Source: Alligator mississippiensis
Lineage: Eukaryota; Chordata; Crocodylia; Alligatoridae
Reading direction: 5' to 3'
Length of the DNA: 64,000 nucleotides
NCBI RefSeq assembly: GCF_030867095.1
Contig: NC_081835.1
Location: 46,731,892-46,795,891 of the forward strand
How positions within the stretch are numbered: position 1 is the stretch's first letter; every line of letters begins with the position of its first letter. The translations under genes were made by a program, and so were the position numbers. This document shows, piece by piece, positions 27,141 to 39,200 of the stretch. The notes under the pieces are model-generated. The model saw only the letters and a program-made list of their open reading frames with translations, was not told the DNA's origin and made no database searches.

Positions 27141-29501
27141 AGCGCCAGGTGTCCGCTCTGGGCAAGCAGGTGCTGTCTCTGTGGTCCCCGCTGCAGACAT
27201 GCCTTTTGCGTTCCTGTTGGGCCTGTCGTCTCTCCAAGCTGTCCTCCCAGCCCTCTCCCAGCAATGCCTTGCTGGGCCAGCTATCCCCAAGGGAAGCAAC
27301 CGTCGCATGAGAACTTGGTGGCAGTTGCTGCTGTCCTGCTCCCCTCCTCTTCCCAAACCCCTGCTCGGAGCCACACAGACCTACTCTTGCAGTCATGATT
27401 GTACTTACTGGACCAGCTGAGCTGTGGATGGACCATACTCTTTCTCTGTGGAATCAGAAGTCTCTCCTGGCAGCTTCAGCCCCATGTTAGCTCTCACAGG
27501 ACAAATTACTGAAGAGAGCAAAGCCCAGGCAGTTATAGCTCCTGTCTTCTCTCTTCCCTGAAATAGGAGCCTGGGGGCATCCACAGAAGGGAACAAATCC
27601 TGCAGGCTGCTCTCTTTTGATCCTTTCTTCCCCAGAATGAAGAGCAACTCCCTCCATCCCCACTCTTACATCCCTGCAAGAACAATCCCAAGGGATTCAA
27701 GGTGCTATGGTTTGAAGGTAAAAGCCAGGACCTCCTCGCAGCCCATGATGCTGGGAGGCACTGGGAAAGATTTCAAACTAAGGTGAGCTAACTGGGGGCT
27801 CAAGGCCCAATCTCTCATTTTGCAGGGAATTCCCCATGTGGAATATGACTCCACCACCCTCAGAGACAGACAATCAAGGTGCTTCCAGGATAGGTTTCTT
27901 AAACAACAGCTCTCCGGGGCAGGGAGAGGACTCATGGACCATACATGCCATGGAAGGTGGATGAGTCTGTTGCCTGGCCTATCCTTATCAAATGTTATGA
28001 TGATGCAGGGGGCAGGGAGGGGGCACCTGTGATAAGGGGTGGCTATAGCTGCTATTCAGGAGCCTGGCAGAAGGGCTGAGGGGAAGATTAAGAAACAGGA
28101 TGAAACAAATCCTACAGAAAGGGAAATGGACAGGACAAGACATCTGGGCAGGTACAGGAGGGGAGCGCTGCCTCCTGCTCCCCCTGGGCAGGGACAAGGA
28201 ACGATGGGTACAGGTTGCTGCTCCTAGGCAATGTAGGAGGCAGCGGGCAAGGTCTGCTGCTTCCTTTGTACTTGGTGATAGGATTCATGCTGTGCCAGAC
28301 CCACTGGGCACACTCACTGCTCCTCACTGCTGTGTCCCCTGCTGATCCTTTGCTCCCTAGGATATATTCAAACCAGGCAGCAGGCCAGATCCCCTAGGCA
28401 CCCTCTCTGTTCTTTGCTCCCATCTGCAGCAGAAAGCACTGTATGGACTGCTTCTGCACTTTGTATATTGGCAAAGGGGGCTTCAAAGCTGGACCCCACG
28501 TGAGTCACTACTTGCTTCAAAACCAACCAACCCAGTTTTGAACTGGGACGGGGGGCAGGGAGGAGGCAGTGATCAAAATAGCCCCAGTGAACCCCGACCA
28601 GAGCTTCTGACATGAAGGAAGCCTGACAAGCAGGGAGAGCAGGTGTTTGTGAAGAAAGGAAAACTGCAGTGAACCTTCCTGCCCCAAGCTCTCCAAGCAG
28701 CTCCAAGATGCCATCAGAGGAAAGATGGCTAATCTGCTTCCCTCCCTCTCTGCGTTCCTCTTGGCCCTTTTATCACCCAAGAGCCAGCAGAGAAAGGCAG
28801 GAAGCCTCCATTTTGTTCATTTCTAAGAAAGCTGCTCAGAGCTTTTCAATCTCTTCGTTTTCCATCGCCAATTGCTTCCTTCCTGCCCAGTGGCTAAATT
28901 AGGCCTGAAAGGCATTTAAAAAATAATGCTTTGCTTTTTTTGCCCACTTTCCCTGTTCAAAATATTACCCATAGGTCTTGATACCCCCTGTGCTTGCCCT
29001 AGGACTGAACACTGAAGACATCATAAGATTGAAAGAGGTAGAAGGATTTTTTTTAACAGCATTTTAAAGAGCTTTTGCTTTTTTATAGTGTAAATGACCA
29101 ATGAATTCTGACACCTGGCAAACACACGGGAGAAAAACTGTCTTTCCAAAGATGTCATATCTGATCCCTCTCTACTGAGGGCTAAAAAAGCCCTTATCTG
29201 CAGTCTCTAATCCTTCAAAATGTTTAGCCAAAACAGGGATATCAAGATTATTAATGCTGATTACTCATCATTCATTTTCTTCTAATATATCTATAGTCTG
29301 ATAGATGATAGCCCAGATATATATAAAGTAAAAACCAAACAGGGCTGTTAATTTTTTTTTAATAGAAAAGCAATCCTTCCAGGGCTTCTTTACATAGCAG
29401 AAGAGATAAAAATAAAAGAAGAAAAGAACCTTGAAGAGACATTAATTTCACACTGAATTATTTTACTTATTATGGTTACAAATAGCTCCAAAGCTTACTA
29501 T
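27141..29501. other. GRM2 3' UTR and intergenic, unassigned
   Basis: After the GRM2 stop I see no further exon. AATAAA at 29411-29416 is one candidate poly(A) signal and 31166-31171 another, so the 3' UTR may be 2-4 kb; this cannot be settled from sequence alone. Confidence 0.5.
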
Positions 29502-29818
29502 AGGGCAGCGCTGTCCAACTTAAGTGACTGAGGGCCATACCAGGGTAAGCCATGGCCCCCGCCCTGGGCTGTATGCTGTGCAGACCTCTCCCTTCACTCT
29601 ACCCTGCTTCTGCTGCACCAAACACACGGTCCCAGGCTCACCCTCAGCTCCCCATGCCACACTCCCACCCCCTGGGGCAGGGACACAGCATAAGTCACAG
29701 GAAGGGGGAGCACAGAGGGAGTGGCAACTGGGCAGGAGCCCAGGGGCCACAGCTTAACCCCTCCCAGGCCAAGCCACATGCAGCCCACAGGCTCAGTGAG
29801 ATGGCTCTGCTGTAGGGC
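29502..29818. mobile_element. Short hAT-like element (putative)
   Basis: The left end CAGCGCTGTCCAACTTAAG runs into a GAGGGCC block; the right end, reverse complemented, starts CAGCAGAGCCATCTCACTGA. Both are flanked by a TAGGGCA-like sequence that may be a diverged target duplication. This is the common GCTGTCCAACTT type of vertebrate hAT MITE. Confidence 0.55.
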
Positions 29819-31540
29819 AACCACCTTGATGTTTCTTTTTTTGTATAGCAGCTTGCATAGAGGTCCAGGGTTTTGTATTTTTTTCCCTGGTTGGACGTTT
29901 TCCTGTTGTCTGTGTGCATCTGTCACAAACACAGGGAGCAACAGCCTGTGGAAAGACAGGGCAATGGGATTTAAAGGCTACAAGGATCAGCAGGGGGACA
30001 TAAGAAAATCTTTACTGCACCATGTTAAGCAATTTGATTTCAACTCCATGGTATGTCTGTGGCAACAACACAAGGAGCAACTGTCTTGCCCATTGGCATA
30101 GGAAGTTGAAGCAGGAAAAGGAACACAGCAGTTATAAAACACAGGGGTAACTGTTGCATGAGACGCAAGCTACTTAGTGTGTTAATGTAACAGCCACCTG
30201 TCTTTTGCCTTCTGAATGTAGTTCGGCTTCTGAATACGTTTCCTGTCCCAAACTACATTGTTAGCCGCTTGGAAAACTCACCATCTATATATATCAACGT
30301 ATTTAATCCAGAGGAATTAAGCAAAAGTACATCTAATGCCTTTGAGGAGGCTTCTGCCAGTTATACGTTCTCCCACTAGCCCCAGGATGGTGGTACTAAG
30401 CACTAGAAAGCCAACGTCCTGAGCTCAGACACACTGCCAGTGCCAATGCTGCACTTTTCTGCCAACACCACCTTCCCACAGCATTTTCCTCCAGGACAGC
30501 AGGCTCACCTTAGCCATTGTACTGATTCTCTTGGGTAGGAAGGGCTGAGTGGTACCACCACACAAAGGGGCAAAGTTGAATTCACAGCCCCATATCCCAT
30601 CTCAAGGTAAGCAACTAGAGAATGAGGCGGCACCACAGGATCTGCCTGCATCCAACAGACCTCTAAGAAATGCAGCAGTTGAGCACTGCCATCTTGGGGT
30701 TTCTGCCACCTTTGTACTTCTAACGGAGAGGAAAGGAGGGTAGCTAACAGCAGAGCAGCTCCAACACTGCTAGTGCAGCTGCTATCTAGGCATGTGCTGC
30801 AGGGTACTGAACAGCCCCAGAATCAGCGCACTACTCCATGTCACTGAACAACCCCTGCTGTTGTTCATTGCTCATCACTCCTGCTGCTCCAGGTCAGTAG
30901 GAAATACTGAAAACCAAATGACAGACTGGGCTGGGGAATATAACTCTATATCTATCTCTTGGTGTTTTTTAATTTTTATAAGCTATTTCTTGGAAGCAGC
31001 CTTTCAGACAACAGCAAATTCCCATGCTGTAGGCTGCAGAAGAAATGGTGAGTTTTGTTTGAACCTCAGCTAGAGCTCTCAGTGTGATCCATGTATTTCC
31101 AACGATGCGAGTTTTTAAGAGTAGATTTTTTTGTGAACAAGTTTGTGATTTTTGTAATTTATGTAAATAAAGTGCATTTTTTTTAATTGAATACTTTGCA
31201 GCAGCCAGGCTTCATAGAGTCTCTGTGTAAAGCAAGGGGAGAGGGAGCATGGGAATATGAGCTCTTAACCAGAGGGGCTGGGTGGCTCATGGGACTCTGC
31301 TCTTCTACAAACAGCTACAAGCAACCTTCAGCAATAGACAGCCCTCCTCTCTCCCCCAGTAAAATGATAATACCATTTCTTTTATGTACTTTGCTTCTTA
31401 GAATGTAAGCTGCTCAATGCATTGAGGGTGCCATGCTCAGGTGGCACCTCAAGATACCACGGTCATATAGGAGTCACAAAGCAATTGATATGTCCCTGGC
31501 TCCAGTCAATGCCTGGTCAGTAACAAGCTGGTGCCTGTTT
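29819..31540. other. Intergenic between GRM2 and RRP9, unassigned
   Basis: No exon or RNA gene recognised. It contains the candidate poly(A) signal at 31166. Confidence 0.5.
31166..31171 (+). terminator. Candidate poly(A) signal
   Basis: AATAAA in a T/G-rich setting (TTTGTAATTTATGTAAATAA just before it, a T-run just after), as at many vertebrate 3' UTR ends. It could serve a long GRM2 3' UTR, about 4 kb after the stop. Confidence 0.4.
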
Positions 31541-31665
31541 GGCAGTATCTGTACAGAGAAGGGCAAGTGGGTGACATTGGAACCATCACTCCCCTTCTGT
31601 GCCTATTTTCCCATCTCTAAAATAGGAAGGACAACACTGACCAAAGTGATGAAAAGGTGCTAAAT
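31540..31665 (+). repeat. MIR-like SINE fragment
   Basis: CTTCTGTGCCTATTTTCCCA followed by TCTCTAAAATAGGAAGGACA resembles the MIR core. Confidence 0.68.
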
Positions 31666-33056
31666 AGCAACAGCATCCACGAAGGGGTCTGACTTAATGA
31701 TTGTTCTTCTCTCTCCTGGCACCCAGTATGTATGAGCACCGAGTTCAGTTGGGGATTTATGCAAAGGGCTTGGCTTGCTGACAGTTCACCAGCATAGGAG
31801 ATACTCATTGTGACCAAGAGACTGGGCAAATCTTGGAGGGGCTGGCAACAAAACAGACTAAAGCCAGAGCTGCTGGTAGTCAGCTTCAGCTTCCCTGAAG
31901 CCAGGAATAAACAAGCAGCTGTTAGCTGTTGCTGAAGCGAGAGAAGTCACTCTCCTGCAGGTCAGCATTTCAACACCAGGCACCTATTTCTGAGACCCCC
32001 ACTTCTCTGGTTTAGCTTTTAAAAAAAAGTAGCCCGATGCATCATCCGAGGGTCTAAGTCCCTCTCCGACTGAAGAGCTCTAGGCTCAGAGACCAGAGCC
32101 AGGCAGAAACAAGTGCAGCAGCACTCTGTACAGGAGCCTAAATGCTGAAAGGGGTCTATTGTGACCTTTGTTCTGCATGGCTCAAGTACAGCAGTGATCA
32201 ACTCACCTACTGTTAAGTCATGCACAATCTCCCAAAGCAAACTGAGCACAGGAAGACAGGACAAGTCATATTGCCAAGACCAGACTGGTCAGAGGTCTGT
32301 TCCTGTGCGAAGACAAGGCAGCAGAGGGTACTAGGTGCCCTGTCCCTCTGTCACTCAGCCCGTGCACTGCCCCAGACTGATCTCAAGCCGAAGGAACACT
32401 GCTTATTCACATAACCCCAAGACATTCAATTTGGCCAAGTTCCAGCTCCTCCCTTATGACACGATGTCCTCAGCAAAGCCAAGCTTGACTCTAACTTTGC
32501 CCAAAGAAAGTTATCCCCTGCCAAGGACGAGCAGGAAGGGCCAAAACTCCCAGAGAGCTCCACCTTCAGTAGGCAGGAAGCAAGTTCTTCATGACATCTC
32601 TGCCATAAATCCCAAACCTGTGCTGCTCCCTTTAATCTCCCCTCAGCCTCCACTGGATGATCCCAGCCCTGCTGTGAGGCAGGGCTTCACCTGGTTAGAG
32701 GACTTTCTCCTTCAGAGATGAGGTGTGGCACAGCTGTGCTGGAGGCCGGAAAGGAAAGGGGCCAAAGCAAGGCCGTCATGGCACAATGCTCCCCGTGGAC
32801 ACAGAAGATCTCTCTGCCCGTAACTGTTGTGAACAGGTTTGGCAGCTGCACTTTCTTTTTTGCGGGTAGGAGCGAGTGGGCAGCTGCAGGAGGGGTAGGC
32901 AAGAACCGAGGAGGCCTGATATTCTCCTCCATTCCAAATGCCGTCACTTGCCTCCCATGCCCAGTGTACAATCAACACTGGCAACTGCCATCTAGGTTCT
33001 GGCAAGTAGGATGGACAGCGAGACAAAGACAGCAGGGCATACAAATGAGGGGATGG
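31666..33056. other. Intergenic downstream of RRP9, unassigned
   Basis: Open frames on both strands do not resemble known proteins; no RNA gene or repeat recognised. Confidence 0.5.
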
Positions 33057-33062
33057 TTTAAT
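33057..33062 (-). terminator. Candidate RRP9 poly(A) signal (ATTAAA)
   Basis: On the minus strand ATTAAA lies about 85 bases after the RRP9 stop, giving a short 3' UTR as expected for a housekeeping gene. Not proven. Confidence 0.5.
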
Positions 33063-33144
33063 GAAAAACCAAACTTCGAAGTCTCTTTCCAAAAGCTCCA
33101 GCTGTAACAGAACTGTGCAGACAGAGGCAGGAGGGAGTTTTGGG

Positions 33145-33250
33145 TTAGGAGCCTTCACCCGTCTGCACACTGCTAGCTGCTGCCATCCTCTTCAGGGGGA
33201 TGATACAGATGCTGTTCTTGGCTTCTTTGATTCGCCACCAGCGGCCCAAC
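33145..33250 (-). CDS. RRP9: RRP9 exon 15, stop
   Basis: Encodes RLGRWWRIKEAKNSICI and IPLKR, then a short variable tail ending GEGS and TAA (33145-33147). The WWRIKEA motif closes the last propeller blade. Confidence 0.96.
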
Positions 33251-36200
33251 CTGAATGAGAGATGCCCCGAGTTTGTGTTTCACCACCCGAGGAACACGCC
33301 AGGCAGAAGTCCGAAGACACCACTTGCTGCCAATGCTAGCCCCCACTCCCCAAGAAGGGCCTGGGTGCTGCAGTTTAAACAGGTTGCACAGCTCCTCATG
33401 ATCTGCTGGGAGGAGACTCCCAGGCACCCAGGAGGTGCCATCTCCAGTCCACAAGTGGAAGTAGAAACAAGAACTTTCTCCCCACAACCAGCTCAAACAC
33501 CCATCACTGGCAAGGCTAGACTAGAACCTCTTTGCCCTGGCAGCGGGGTTGGGGCTTGCAGCACTACACAGGATATTTCTCTAATCTTCTAGCCACTCCT
33601 TTGGAGGAACAGGTCAGCTGGCAGGAAGGCTAGAGGAGGTTCATTTTCCACCCCCTGCCACCTGTATCCTTTACCCTGAAGGTTTCCCCCCCATTCCAGT
33701 ACATCACTGAACTTTTGTTGCTGCTGAGACAGTCTAAAAGCCTGATTGAAAAGTCAAATCTAGCTGCCTTTTTGCCAGAAAGGCTCTTCCAGGCCATGAC
33801 ATATGGGGAGACAGTGCTGAAACCCTTTCCTTGAGTGCTGCAGCGTGGGTGATGCTGGGGCCAGGTTGAAGTGTCCCACATGCCTCCTACAGAGGCAGGC
33901 TGGGAAGCAGCTGCAGCCTGATTTGAGCCCACATGCTTCTCCTGGCAGGAGGCACACTGAAGAGGACGAGGAGAAAGCCAGGATCTCTGCTCATTACTCT
34001 GCTCCTGCCTGCTTTATGCTCATCAGACAAGTCTTACAGAGGCAGGAGCATGTGGCAGCACTCCAGCTGAGAAGCACCGAGGTAAGCTGAAGCAGCCCAA
34101 CGTTTGTGGAGGGTGCCCTAAGAAGGTGGGAGAACGAATGCCCTAAGGGCACAAAAGCAGCCAGTACCTGTGCTCCTGCCCGATTCCAGCCACCAGGAAG
34201 TCCCCTGCATTTGAGAACTTCAAGCTGTTGACAAAGCCCACCTGAAAGAGAGAAAGGCCCTGAGGACAAGCTCCAAGAGGCAAGGGCCACTATAGGCTAG
34301 GACTGTTGATCAGCTGTGGTGGTTGGTTCCCAGGAGGTAATGCTATCCCAGTCTGGCATGTAAGGAGTCTTTGCAGCTCCCCTGGGGTGCTTTGAAGGAT
34401 TCAGGCATAAAGTAGGAGGGAGCCTCTCTGGGCACATTCCTGTGCTCAGTAACACCTGCCCCTCTTGGCCCTACACTTGTCTGGAGATGGGGGACCCTGG
34501 GTACGAAGGACCTTCCCTTCCCGTATGCCCTCTCCTCTCCCTCACCAGGCCAGACGGAGCCTTGGCACCAGCGTGCCCACGCCTTTTCCTTACCAGGGGG
34601 ATGTCGAAGAGCAGCTCCAGCTTGCGGAATCCCTCGTTGCACTTCCACAGCCTCACACTGGCGCTGCATGAGCCTGCGACAGAGTGGCAGATGAGAACTG
34701 CACAGGGCTACACAGGGCACCCCCAGCAGCCCCTTTGGTTCTGGCTGGGCCCCTCCTCACTGAGGCACTCAGGACAAACCAGGCACCTGCCTCCTCAGAC
34801 TACACCCATCTCCCCCTGCTTATAGAGGGCCTAGGACACAGACAGTATCCACAAAGAGCATCCCACAAGCCTCAGGGCCCCCTCCCCTTGCAGCATGAAC
34901 AGGAGCTGCTGGGCAGGCACTGGGACCAGTCTGGGCATCAGGATGAATGTAGCCCTGTACAGGATCAATAGCAAGTGGACATGCATATCTGGAAGAGGGG
35001 AACTGGGTGGAGCAACACATAGATATGACAGGTCAGACCCTGTCTCTGTAGAGGCCCTGCTGGTATCACCAGAAACTTTCCCCACCACCCAAGAGGTATC
35101 ATCCCTGTTCAGAGCTCACCAGTCGGTTCCTGTGTGTCATGCATCTGAGGCCAACTCAAGCTTACTGCCCTCTTCTTTTCATACTCTCTTCCCAGCCTGC
35201 TCCCATCACTCCTTTTTCATGGAGGTGGGGAATATTTCTTCACTCATCAGTTAGCTTCTAAGCTAGGGCTGTGGCCCAGCAGCACTGATGACCTAGCTAA
35301 CCCCCAAGCAGCAAGGATCAGGGACTGGCTGAGAAGTTGCTGAGCCCAACAGCAGGGAGGGCTGTCCTCTCAGAACCTAGGCCAGAACTAAGAGGGCCTG
35401 TTTTCCTTACAGGAGAGAGGGAACAATGAGGAAGCGCCTTCTCCTCCAACTCATAACTTTGCCCGCACTGCTGCTCTCAGGTGCCTCCTTTAAGAAGCCT
35501 GTTGAATTTGGTTATTTACTGGCTGACATTTTGGTTTGTCCAGGCTCAGAACAGTTCAGGTACAACCAAACTGTATGTTAGGCAGGTGGGAGCCTGTGTC
35601 AAGCTAATCATAGAAAGTTATGGTTGGAAGGGACCTCAGGAGGTCATCTAGTCTACCCCTCGCTCAAAGCAGGACCAGCCCCAAACAGATCATGCCAGCT
35701 CTTCTTGCCAGACCCCATGCCAGATGTAGGAGAGCAGGCACAGCCTGTTGCTCTGCAGACACCCTGAGGCTGATTGGGAGATGCAAGCCCAGGAAAGCAG
35801 AGCCACACTTGGAGCCCTGATAGATCAGGACACTAGATACATTCCCCGATGACATCTGACATGCAGTGACTCCAGAGCATTTCATAAAGCTGCTACTCAG
35901 CACCCTCCCCTCCCTGCCGGACCAACACTGTTCCAGCTTTACAGAGCAAGAGGATGGCACGGCACAGCACAGCACAGCACAGCACCCTGCCCAAGGCCAA
36001 AGGAAAACCTTGGGTTTCTTGGCTCCAAACCGGACCTCAAATGGTGGGAGGGAGTGGGGGGGGGGGGGAATCCCTCCCCCTCCCACCTGCATAGCCCCCA
36101 GCCCAGAGCAACAGCAAAAGCTAGGGTCTCACAGCGCGAGGCACCTGTAGCTACAACGTCACTGTTCAGCATGGCAGCCACTGAGGAGATCCAATACGGC

Positions 36201-39200
36201 TGCTCCAGTCCCTGAGCACCATGGTTACTGTGTGCTTGCCTCACAGTTGCTAGTGGTTTCTTTTTTGAAAGACCCCAAAGGGCAACAGACCTGAAAGAAG
36301 AAACAGCTGGTGAGGCCAGAGACAGTGGCCCCAGGGATTAAAGCGCCAGGATGCCACAGCCCTGGCACAGGTACTCACCCATCATCTGCACCAGATACCA
36401 TGTGCTCCTCATTGATCAGCTGGACGCAGTCAATGGAGCCCCTGGGAGGAAAGGGAGCAAGGAAAAGAGATCTTGTTTGGTCTTTCTTTGCTGTTCCAAA
36501 CTCTTTCCCTGCAGATGCCAGAGGCCTGGACTAGCTTGTTCTGATGTAACTCCTAAAGGAGAAGGCATTACCTGTCCACAGTGCCAGCTCCCACTGACAC
36601 ACTCAGCATGTTCCTTAAGAGGCCTTCCTGACAGACACTTACAAGGAGAGACAGCCTGAGGAACACTGGCCTTCCCTGGGTTTTCTCCAAGAAGTGCAGA
36701 TCTCCCCTTTTTACTGACTGATCCCATCCAGACATCTAACTGTATGCGACCCCCTGTGACTCCCAGTTATATCCCTGGAATCAGTCCATCTGGCACAGCC
36801 TGGCACTGTTCCACTATATGCTGCTCCAACATGGGAACATGGCCAGAGTTCCCAAACCCCTGGAGGCACTCCAGCAAGCTCGAAGCAGAAGTCCCATGAA
36901 TCAGATGGTACTGCTGATATAACCAAGGGCTAGCATGTACCAAATGCATCGCATGCCACTCAATAGTCAATGCATGTGCTAAAGGAGGATGCTGTGGTCA
37001 TGACATCCACCAACCCCAGCTTGAGAGGAACTGAGTGTAATAATGGACTGATGGGAGTCCAGACCCTCATCCCATCTCTGCAGCATGGCACAGGCAGGGG
37101 CACTAAGATGCAACTTGCAGGGAGACTGCTGTAAGAGATGGAGAACACAAGCAGAGCAGACCGCAGGCATCATGGCATGTAACCCTAAGCAGGGGCTAGG
37201 GCTTCTCAGACCTACTGGTGCCCGTAGAACACAAGCTGAGACTCTTCAGGGATCTTCCAGACCCGGATGGTGCCATCTCTCCCACCTGATGTGACGCAGC
37301 ATTCCCGACTCAGGCTGTCCAGTCCTGTGATGACATCCTGGTGTCCAAACCTGTGGGGAAGGAAGAGGATGGAGTATGAATCCTCAGCTTGCTGTACAAC
37401 TGTCGGCTCCCATGTACGTGTCCCAAGAGCACCTCAATAATCCAGGGAGCCCAGCTTGGCAGCTTCACCCCTCTCCTGCCAAAGCTCTGTGGCCAAGAGA
37501 ATCTCCTCCCCTCATGGGCATGGCACAGTGGAGGCCTGTTGCATGTGCTCCTGGATTAGCATGGCCTTTGGCTGCACCTTATTGGGCTTATGGGCCAGGC
37601 AGTGCTGTGCCTCTCAACCGATGTGGTAAAGAGCGAGCACAGATGTCGAAGGTAGCTACACAAAGGCGCTTGGCACTGAGGCAGGTTTCTGAGCTGCTGG
37701 TCACATTCTCACACAAGGACAACTCAGCAACACCTAAGTATTACACCACTCATTGGGCAGACGGGCCAAGAGACAGCAGCTTGGGGACCAAATAAGGTGC
37801 ACCCTGCTGCCCCAGTTTTCTGGATGCCCCACCCATGAATCCCAGACCTGCAAAAGCCCAGCTCTCCATCTCTAGAGCCCCTTTGGAAGCTACTGAGCCT
37901 TTTCAGCTCTGCCAGCCCATGGCACAGAGGCCTCAGTTCTCACAGTGTCTCCACGTAGGCGTTCTCTGCCACGTTCCAGACTTTGACAGAGCGATCGTGT
38001 GAGGCACTGTACAGCTGGTGCGTGCCTTTCCGAAATGACAGGCCCTATGTGCAGGAGAGAAAGAGGACAACTAGCAGCAGGCGAGATAAGCAGACTGGCA
38101 CAAAAGCAGCCAGGACTGCAGTATGGGGCAACTGTCAGTGGCTCAGCATTCCCCAGGGCACAGGCACACCAATGCCCCAACCCACCAGTGCCCATACCCT
38201 CTGAGCCCAGGAAGTGCTCCCAGAGGTTAACAATATGATCTCACAGAGCAGTTGGAACAGGGGCACATTCAGCTCCTCAACCCTCCAAGGGACTAAGCTG
38301 TCAGGCGCACAACACATTCCCAGGGAGAAAGACAAGCTCAGGAATGAGGCAAACCAGGCAGCTTAAGTTCAAACAGGAGACCAACTCAGAAAGTAATTTT
38401 CCAAGAGGACAGACAGCACTGTGAGAAGGTCCCAGAAGCAGCTGCTTTCCCACCCCACTACACTCAGCCCTTCCTCATTTTCCAAGAGCCTCTCCTGTAA
38501 CTAAGACAACAAAGGTCCCATGGAGACAAGGCATCCCAAGGCACAACCTAGAGAAACATGGGTCTTAGCCAGGGGTGGGCAATTATTTGAGCCAAAAGAG
38601 CACTTAAGGAGTTTTGGTGAGCTGTTGCAGCCTTGGTCAGTACCACGCCCACTCCCCTAGCCCGCAACAGGCCACCAAAATTCCCCAAGTGACTCTGCTC
38701 TGGGGCCCAGCTCCACAGTCACTGCCCAGCAATCCCAGGGTCTGTGGGTTGAGTCCAGGTGCTAGAAGGTGCCTGTACCCAGAACCATTTTTCATACAGA
38801 CCCGCCCCCCCCAAGCCCCTCCCATCACACTCACCGATACAGCATCTCGATGCCCGGTGAATGTATACAGGTGCTTGCAGGTTGCAGCCTCCCAGATCAT
38901 GATCAGTTTGTTCCTGTCTCCTGTGGCCTGCCAGAGAGAGGACACTCATCCCCAACCTCACCTCAGCCCAAAGCCAGCCTTCCCAGATAACAATGGTCAC
39001 ATGCCCCACACAGTCAGATGTACAATTACACTTCAGCCATCCTCACTGCTTGATGGGTATAAAGACTATCAGTAAGAAGCTCAGAGAACAGAGCCCATGA
39101 GCAGGCAAGGTCCCAGCCAACTTGGCTTCAACTCCAGCCAACTTGGGTTTAGTTCCCAGATTCCTTTCTTCCCTGGGAAGAGCAAAGAACTACTAGGTTC

